Origin: Chelonoidis abingdonii
Lineage: Eukaryota; Chordata; Testudines; Testudinidae
Assembly (NCBI RefSeq): GCF_003597395.2
Contig: NC_133777.1
Coordinates: forward strand, 64,439,458 to 64,503,457
Reading direction: 5' to 3'
Length of the DNA: 64,000 nucleotides
The translations under genes were made by a program, and so were the position numbers. This document shows positions 58,936 through 64,000 of this stretch, in pieces. The first letter of the stretch is position 1; each line of letters opens with the position of its first letter. The notes beneath the pieces were generated by a model, which saw nothing but the letters and a program-made list of their open reading frames with translations, was not told the origin of the DNA and did no database searches.

Positions 58936-59129
58936 CATCATCCCAATTTTACAACCATTTTAATATAAATATTAAATAATAGGACACTTGGGCTCTCAAC
59001 TCTTGTCCCTTCAGCCAAAGGTTGCTAGCATATAGCTGAGTTGTAGTCTTGTCTTTACCATAGACTGTCAGTTACGTAGTCATAGAGATAGTTTGGTTTC
59101 TTCAAACCAACAGGTGGCCGCAGCGAGAG

Positions 59130-60183
59130 TGTCATAAACAGATAGCTAAGGGTTAATGTCTCTTTCACCTGTAAAGGGTTAACAAACAACACCTGACCAG
59201 AGGACCAATCAGGAGACAAGATACTTTCAAATCTGGATGGAGGGAAGCTTGGGTGTGTGTTCTTTGTTCTGTGTGGAGTGTTCTCTCTGGGGTCTCAGAG
59301 GGACCAGATGTAAGCAGATTCCTCCAATCTTTCTAAACATCTCTTCTGTTAATTCTAGTAAGTATCAGGATAAGGTGGCTTTAGTCTTTTTAATTGGTTT
59401 TCGTTATTTGCAAATGTGTATTGGCTGGTAGAGTTTTAATGTGTATTTGGCTGAAAGTATTTTAAATTGTATTTGTGCTGGAGGAGGCTTTTCTCCATTT
59501 TCTATAAGCTGAAAGCCCTGTAATATTACATCTTGTATTTACAGAGATTTCTTACTTTTTCTTTCTTTATTAAAAAATTTCTTTTTAAAGACCTAATTGA
59601 TTTTTTAGCCTTTGTTAATGCTAAGGTATTGAGTCTGTACTCACCAAGGACTTGGTGGGAGAGAGAGCGGGGGTGGGAAGGTAAATTTCTCTTTGTTTTA
59701 GATTCATGGAGCTTGAATCTGTATTGCCTCTGGATGAGGGGAAGAGGGGAGGGGTGGAGTGGAATCTCTGTTTTAAGATTCAAGGAGTTTGAATCACTGC
59801 TATCTCTCCAGGATACCCAGGGAGGGAAAAGCCTGGGAGGGGAGAGAAGTGGGAGGAGAAACCTGACTTCTCTGTGTTTGTGATTCAGGAGTTTGTGAAG
59901 CATTGGGACTTTGGTGTACCGGGTGGGAAAGTCTGGAGAAAGAAAGGAGGGGAAAGGGAAATGGTTTATTCTCCTTTGTTGTGAGCTACAAGGAATTTGG
60001 GTCTTGGGTCCCAACCCTCCACAGGAGAAGGTTTTTGGGGGACCAGAGTGCCTCAAATACCTATATATTTTTGGGTGGTGGCAGCCTATCAGGTCTAAGC
60101 TGGTAATTAAGCTTAGAGAAATTCATGCTGGTACCCCAATTTTTTGGACTCTAAGGTTCAGATTGGAGAAAGATACCATGACA
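59130..60183. mobile_element. Solo LTR, about 1.05 kb, inside the Gypsy remnant
   Basis: Starts TGTCATAAACAG and ends ATACCATGACA, so TGTCAT/ATGACA form short inverted termini with TG/CA edges. Flanks gagag (59,125-59,129) and gggag (60,184-60,188) look like a 5-bp target duplication with one change. It contains a T-rich stretch with ttctttattaaaa near 59,563. The 176-codon minus-strand open frame at 59,526-60,056 lies inside and has no recognised domain. No internal region adjoins, hence solo. Confidence 0.75.
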
Positions 60184-60430
60184 GGGAGTGACCCATCTCT
60201 GTCTCTTTCTTTGATCTAGCAAACTCCTCTCTCTCTGTGGATTCTCTTCTGTGTTGGGTTAGCCTCCAGATGGTTCTCTGTCTCCCCATTCTGTGATGAT
60301 CTCCATCTCTGTAGATTCTCTCTAGGTATTTTGTCTACTGGTTCATAAGTGGATCACTTGTCCCTCTTGTGTAGTTACTTTTGTATAATCTGGGTGCCAC
60401 TGCACTCCTTACCACTCCTTTAGTCCACAG

Positions 60431-60553
60431 TAGGGTGACCAGATGTCCAGATTTTATAGGGACAGTCCCAATTTTGGGGTCTTTTTCTTATATAGGCTCC
60501 TATTAACCCGCACCCCCGTCCCGATTTTTTACACTTGTTGTCTGGTCACCCTA
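60431..60553. mobile_element. Short hAT-like MITE, 123 bp
   Basis: Ends tagggtgaccagatgtcc and gtctggtcaccctaa form a clear TIR (TAGGGTGACCAGA). agtccac lies on both sides (60,422-60,428 and 60,554-60,560), probably the target duplication, with two extra bases on the left. The terminal pentamer TAGGG is shared with the larger element at 12,498-13,431. Confidence 0.8.
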
Positions 60554-60787
60554 AGTCCACTCCTTCTGGTGTGTGTCTAATGGCTGAATCCTCACAAAAG
60601 TGCCTGGCTCCAGGGCTGTTAGATCCTTTTTGTACTCTAGTACCTGCTTTCTCTGATTGCTGGCCATCTCCTCTTGGCAGTGTCTCCATCCTTATGGCTA
60701 CAACAGGGTTTTGGCCCTTTGTCCCATCAGTGCCTGGACTGGACTGTTTTGACACCCTTTATGGGGTATTCCTGTGTGCCAAAAATG

Positions 60788-61130
60788 CTAGCAAGATGTC
60801 TGAACTAGAAGAAACAGACTTGTGTAACAGTCTCTTAGTTGCCTCCAGAGTTGATTACATCTTATGTTATTCCATGGGTACCCTGAGGAGGAGGGGGACT
60901 GGTAAAAATCCCATTTGTGTGCAAATTTCTTGAATTCTTCTGAAGCAAACTGGGGTTGTTTGTTAGTGAATACAGTGTCCAGAATGCTGTATCTTACAAA
61001 GTGGGCCTTCAGTTTGCCAATATGACATGCTTTTTGTATCAGGCAGGGCATCGATCTTGTGAAAGTTTAAACAGGAGTTTGCTGCAGTCAAGTACTGTTT
61101 TTCCTTGAGGGTAAATAAGTCCATTGCCTC
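60788..61130 (-). pseudogene. Ty3/Gypsy integrase remnant
   Basis: The integrase would insert the LTR element's cDNA into chromosomes. On the minus strand, a frame reads AMDLFTLKEKQYL (complement of about 61,090-61,128), matching the start of the integrase catalytic core (D-F/L-...-K-x-Y-L). Further on, QPQFASEEFKKFAHKWDF and then SSSGYPWNN (60,890-60,990) match the block that holds the second aspartate and the SSPxYPQSNG string. The second aspartate position reads N/K (TNKQPQF), and the glutamate block is lost in YPWNN. Frameshifts separate the two parts. The protease, reverse transcriptase and RNase H expected between gag and integrase are absent. Confidence 0.75.
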
Positions 61131-61136
61131 CCTTTT

Positions 61137-61500
61137 TCATGGTTCGGTGAGCAGGTGGCGTGGTAGACTTTGTGTCTCTTTTCTGCAGATGGTCATCACA
61201 CGACTGTCAGGTGTCACAGCCTTCTGTAGAGAAGAGTTGTGTATTCGTTCCCAGACACTAAACATACTCTTGAGCCCACCTCTAACACCTGACAAAGCCC
61301 AGGTGTGAAGTCTGAGGTAGTGGAGAGATTGAGTGCTGCAGACTTCTCTGTCTTGTTTGCCAATGAGGTAATATAACACTTTTACTTTCCTGCTTGTTGT
61401 TGGCCTGCTTCATAGCCAGGTCTGTATACAGCTTGAATTCCTCCTTCCGCCAGGTCCAGTGTTGCTGGGCTAGGTTTGGGTCTACAAAATCCAGGCTCAT
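61137..61500 (-). pseudogene. Ty3/Gypsy gag N-terminal remnant
   Basis: Gag forms the intracellular particle that packages the element RNA. The minus-strand frame starts with ATG at 61,498-61,500 and reads SLDFVDPNLAQQHWTWRKEE followed by FKLYTDLAM, the W-x(n)-F-x-x-Y pattern near the start of Gypsy-type gag. A frameshift near 61,370 moves the continuation (LYYLIGKQDREVCSTQSLHY) into the next frame, 61,137-61,379. The sequence then runs into integrase-like sequence at about 61,130 with the central part of the polyprotein missing. The LTR-like repeat at 61,563-61,700 lies just upstream on the minus strand, where the 5' LTR and primer-binding site would be. Confidence 0.7.
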
Positions 61501-61562
61501 GGTGCCAACTGCTCAGCAGAGAACTCGCTGCTTAGACATTGCCAGCATGCTTCATTCACAAA

Positions 61563-61700
61563 CTGAATGTGGTTTAAGTTGAACATGAGAAACTTTATTG
61601 AACATTGTGCACTGCTCTATGCACCTAAGTTGCTTCCAGCCTAATTCCCCCTATTCTTTATTCCACTGGTGTCTCCACATTAACAGTCCCTGGAACGTTG
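61563..61700 (-). mobile_element. LTR-like repeat at the 5' side of the Ty3/Gypsy remnant
   Basis: Direct-orientation homologue of 58,766-58,935. On the minus strand it carries a canonical aataaa (complement of 61,594-61,599), whereas the other copy has aataga. Gag begins about 63 bp downstream. I could not identify a convincing tRNA primer-binding site. Confidence 0.55.
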
Positions 61701-61944
61701 GCCCTTTGACTGTCGTTCCACTCATGACACAGGTGGATCTCTCTCAATCTCACCAGTTAAACCTATTCCACTCTCTGTAAATATTTAAATAGAGACTGAA
61801 AGCCAGGTCTGTTCCCCAGTCCTCCAGGTAGGTGCCACCATTGGGCTATAAAGTCAGTCTCCCTCTCCCTGGCTTAAAGAATATTTAGGTATTTATACAA
61901 AGCAAGAGAAATTGAAACACCCCCCATACATAGAATACCCCATA

Positions 61945-62092
61945 GCCCAGTGGTTAGGGTACTGTCATGGGAGACCTGAGTCTCCTATTCTCCAAATCAG
62001 GCAGAGGAGAAACCCATCTCAGGTGGGCTAACCAATGGGCCCACCTGAGAAACCCATCTCAGGTGGGCTAACCAATGGGCTATTGGTATCAG
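61945..62092. repeat. tRNA-like hairpin repeat with a 40-bp internal duplication
   Basis: The left arm (catagcccagtggttagggt) pairs with the right arm (gggctaaccaatgggctatt). Inside the right arm aacccatctcaggtgggcta occurs twice, at 62,011 and 62,051, a 40-bp tandem duplication with a 30-bp identical core. The hairpin is the same family as 58,612-58,735. Confidence 0.65.
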
Positions 62093-62469
62093 AGTGGAGG
62101 CAGAAATACCATCTCCTCCTTCTCTGCTCATTTTGTACGTGCATGAGTGGAGGTGGGGCTGGGTGTGCTCTGATCAGACCCCATGGGTGAGATAGGCAGG
62201 GGAACCTATCTACTTTGTGAATCCTGCCAGGGGTGAGGTGTGAGTTAGGCTTAATAGTTAGGTGGTTATACACCTGCCCACCAGCAGACACAGAGGGGTC
62301 TAGAGGATTTACTAGTGGAAACTTGGGCTCTCATGGACGTCGGATAAGTTCGGCATGTGACAGCAGTTGAGCAGGGGTTTTGTGACTTCTACTGGCACCA
62401 AAATGGTGGACACATCTGCCCCTTTAGGTGCCTAGGCATCTAAGTCTCCCTTGTGAATATAGCCCTAAG

Positions 62470-63050
62470 CATTTGGAAAGTTTCCTGAACGATACCTAAG
62501 GTTATCATCACAAGCTGAACTTTTGCATGCACATCTCAACTGATGAAGTTAAGACTCGCCATAGCTAAAGGATAATTTGTGTGTTATTTACATGGGAAAA
62601 GTCCATTCTGCATGGATTAGAAATTACTGTGATTAATTGATTTATCTTTGCTTTCTATACAAAAAGCCCTATCCTTATTCATTAGAGGGTGTGTGCAATT
62701 CAAAACAGAAGTGGAATTAAATTAAAAGGGACACAGTGTGACTGCAATAATAGAAAAAGCACGCTGTAATTTATGAGCAAACCATCTCTGTGCCAAGTTG
62801 AGGCATTTATATTGATATTCATGAATAAAGTGTAATTGATATGGCAATATGACAATCATACACTTTACACATTCAGACTTATGCTTATTTTAGAAACAGC
62901 CAGTACAAATAATGGAGTAGTAAAAAGTAATCTTTATGGAGTAAAAGAATTTTAGAATAAGAATAATTTGTGAGTGTATGTGTGTGATGGCGGTGGTGCA
63001 GGTGGAGAGAGAGTAGGTTTTATCTTGGAAGCAGTGATGGACTTAGAGTT
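62470..63050. other. No gene seen; AT-rich
   Basis: No coding or repeat signature recognised. Confidence 0.5.
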
Positions 63051-63149
63051 ATTGGGGTCCTTTGCTCAACTTAATTTTTGCCGCACCCATTGCGGGGAGC
63101 ATTCTCTCTTATTCCACCCCATTTTTCTTTTTTTTCCCTACATTCTCCT

Positions 63150-63430
63150 CCTGGGTCTCAGGGCTGGGGGTGCAGGGACTGGGAGGGAGTTATGGTGCAG
63201 GAGTGGGCTGGAGTGCAGGGTCTGGATGGGAGTTAGGTTGCAGGAGTGGACTGGGGCTGGGTGTTCAGGGTCTGGGTGGGAGTTAGGGTGTAGGAGGGGG
63301 ATCTGGGTTGGGGGTGCAGGGTCTGGATGGGAGTTAGGTTGTGGGAGCAGACTGGGGCTGGGTGTGCAGGGTCTGGGTGGGAGTTAGAGTGCAGAAACTG
63401 TCTGAGATGGGGTGTATGGCCAGGAGTTAG
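63150..63430 (+). repeat. GC-rich minisatellite, unit about 58-62 bp
   Basis: The string gtctgg(a/g)tgggagttag recurs about every 58-62 bp (near 63,218, 63,279, 63,320 and 63,374) with gcagggtctgg between. Open frames of 74-137 codons here translate the repeat and are not genes. Confidence 0.85.
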
Positions 63431-63439
63431 GGTGCGAGA

Positions 63440-64000
63440 GGGGGCTCAGCGCAGGGGCAGGGGGTTGGGGTGTGGAGCTCTTACCTGGAATAGCTCCCAT
63501 TTGGTGCAGGAGATGCAAGGAGTTCAGGTGGCTCTTCGCAGCCCTATGCTTGCCCCACAGGCACGGCCCCCCACAGATCCCATCGGCTGCGATTCTTGGA
63601 GCTGCCTCCCCCAACCCCTGCTCAATGATGAGCTGCCAAAATCTTAGGAACTAGTTCCCTACCAGGTCTTCGGCGGCACGGCTCTGGTGAGTGAAGGACC
63701 CGCCGCCAAAGACCCGGTAGGGAACCGCCAGGTGAGTACACCTGCCACCCATGTCCTGCCCCCAACTGCCCCGCTCAGAAACCACAACCCATAACGCCCC
63801 TCCCGCTCCTTGTCCCCTGACCACTCCTTCCCAAGACCCGTAACCCTAACTGCCCCCCAGGACTCCACCCCCTGCCCAACTCGCCCTGTGCCCTGACTGC
63901 CCTGACCCCATCCACCAACACCTTGAGAAACCCCCAGAACTACCACGCAGCGCCTACCCAACCTGCCTTCCCCATCCCCTGACCGCCCCCCAAGAGCCTC
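63440..64000. other. GC-rich DNA, no gene recognised
   Basis: C-rich after about 63,740 with further degenerate repeats (ccctgaccgcccccc-like). The minisatellite and this segment may both be the interior of a large GC-rich DNA element comparable to 12,498-13,431. Both termini are out of view. Confidence 0.4.

Larger units (their letters stand above)
56917..62466. mobile_element. Old TIR element enclosing a nest of younger insertions (inferred)
   Basis: The left string agggctagattcacaagga (from 56,917) matches the reverse complement of the right string ending at 62,466 (agggctatattcacaaggga). Between them lie LTRs, a Gypsy remnant, MITEs and two tRNA-like hairpins. I infer that one older foldback or TIR element was filled by later insertions. 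The alternative is two unrelated copies of the same short repeat in opposite orientation. Confidence 0.4.

Noticed and set aside
59526..60056. 176-codon minus-strand open frame, the longest in the window
   Set aside because: It lies wholly inside a solo LTR with clear termini; the translation is low-complexity and shows no domain I recognise.
61945..62092. tRNA gene or CRISPR-like direct repeats
   Set aside because: Only two copies of a 40-bp unit inside a foldback repeat; no spacer array and no cloverleaf.

Overview
The window looks like non-genic vertebrate nuclear DNA, most consistent with a sauropsid and probably a turtle. The reasons are several CR1 LINEs ending in the ATTCTATG-type octamer, a Penelope-like element (PLE), a Ty3/Gypsy remnant, solo LTRs of about 0.7-1.1 kb, many hAT-like miniature elements (MITEs), and MIR/L2-type tails. 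The species call rests on recalled repeat patterns, not on a search. I find no intact host gene, no convincing exon, no tRNA or rRNA gene and no CRISPR array. Nearly all open frames are chance frames or pieces of transposons.

Layout. 1-8.4 kb is AT-rich single-copy-looking DNA with two short L2/MIR-type tails. 8.5-9.1 kb is an internally deleted CR1. 11.9-13.4 kb holds an LTR-like block followed by a GC-rich element with terminal inverted repeats (TIRs). 17.2-20 kb holds a minus-strand solo LTR, then a CR1. 25.7-26.1 kb is a minus-strand CR1 3' end split by a MITE. 29-31.2 kb has a MITE and an LTR-like block. 33-35.5 kb is a CR1 split by a solo LTR with a 4-bp target-site duplication (TSD). 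35.7-39.3 kb is a Penelope-like retroelement with an inverted copy of its own 3' end at its 5' side and a perfect 12-bp TSD. 41.3-42.3 kb is a second, 3'-only PLE copy with a 9-bp TSD. 42.75-42.96 kb is a decayed fragment of the TXNDC5 (ERp46) coding sequence. 44.3-45.5 kb and 47.4-49.9 kb are two L2-like LINE remnants, each interrupted by a younger element. 52-54.4 kb is a CR1-type LINE split by two DNA-transposon MITEs. 56.9-62.5 kb is a deep nest: apparent outer inverted termini enclose LTRs, a minus-strand Ty3/Gypsy remnant (gag and integrase pieces between two related LTR-like repeats), MITEs and tRNA-like hairpins. 63.15-63.43 kb is a GC-rich minisatellite.

The most interesting signals are the inverted-arm structure of the PLE; the hammerhead-ribozyme-like core (CTGACGA, a 6-bp stem, GAAA) recurring in its terminal repeats; the TXNDC5 pseudogene; and the nested insertions, which give a relative order of transposon activity.
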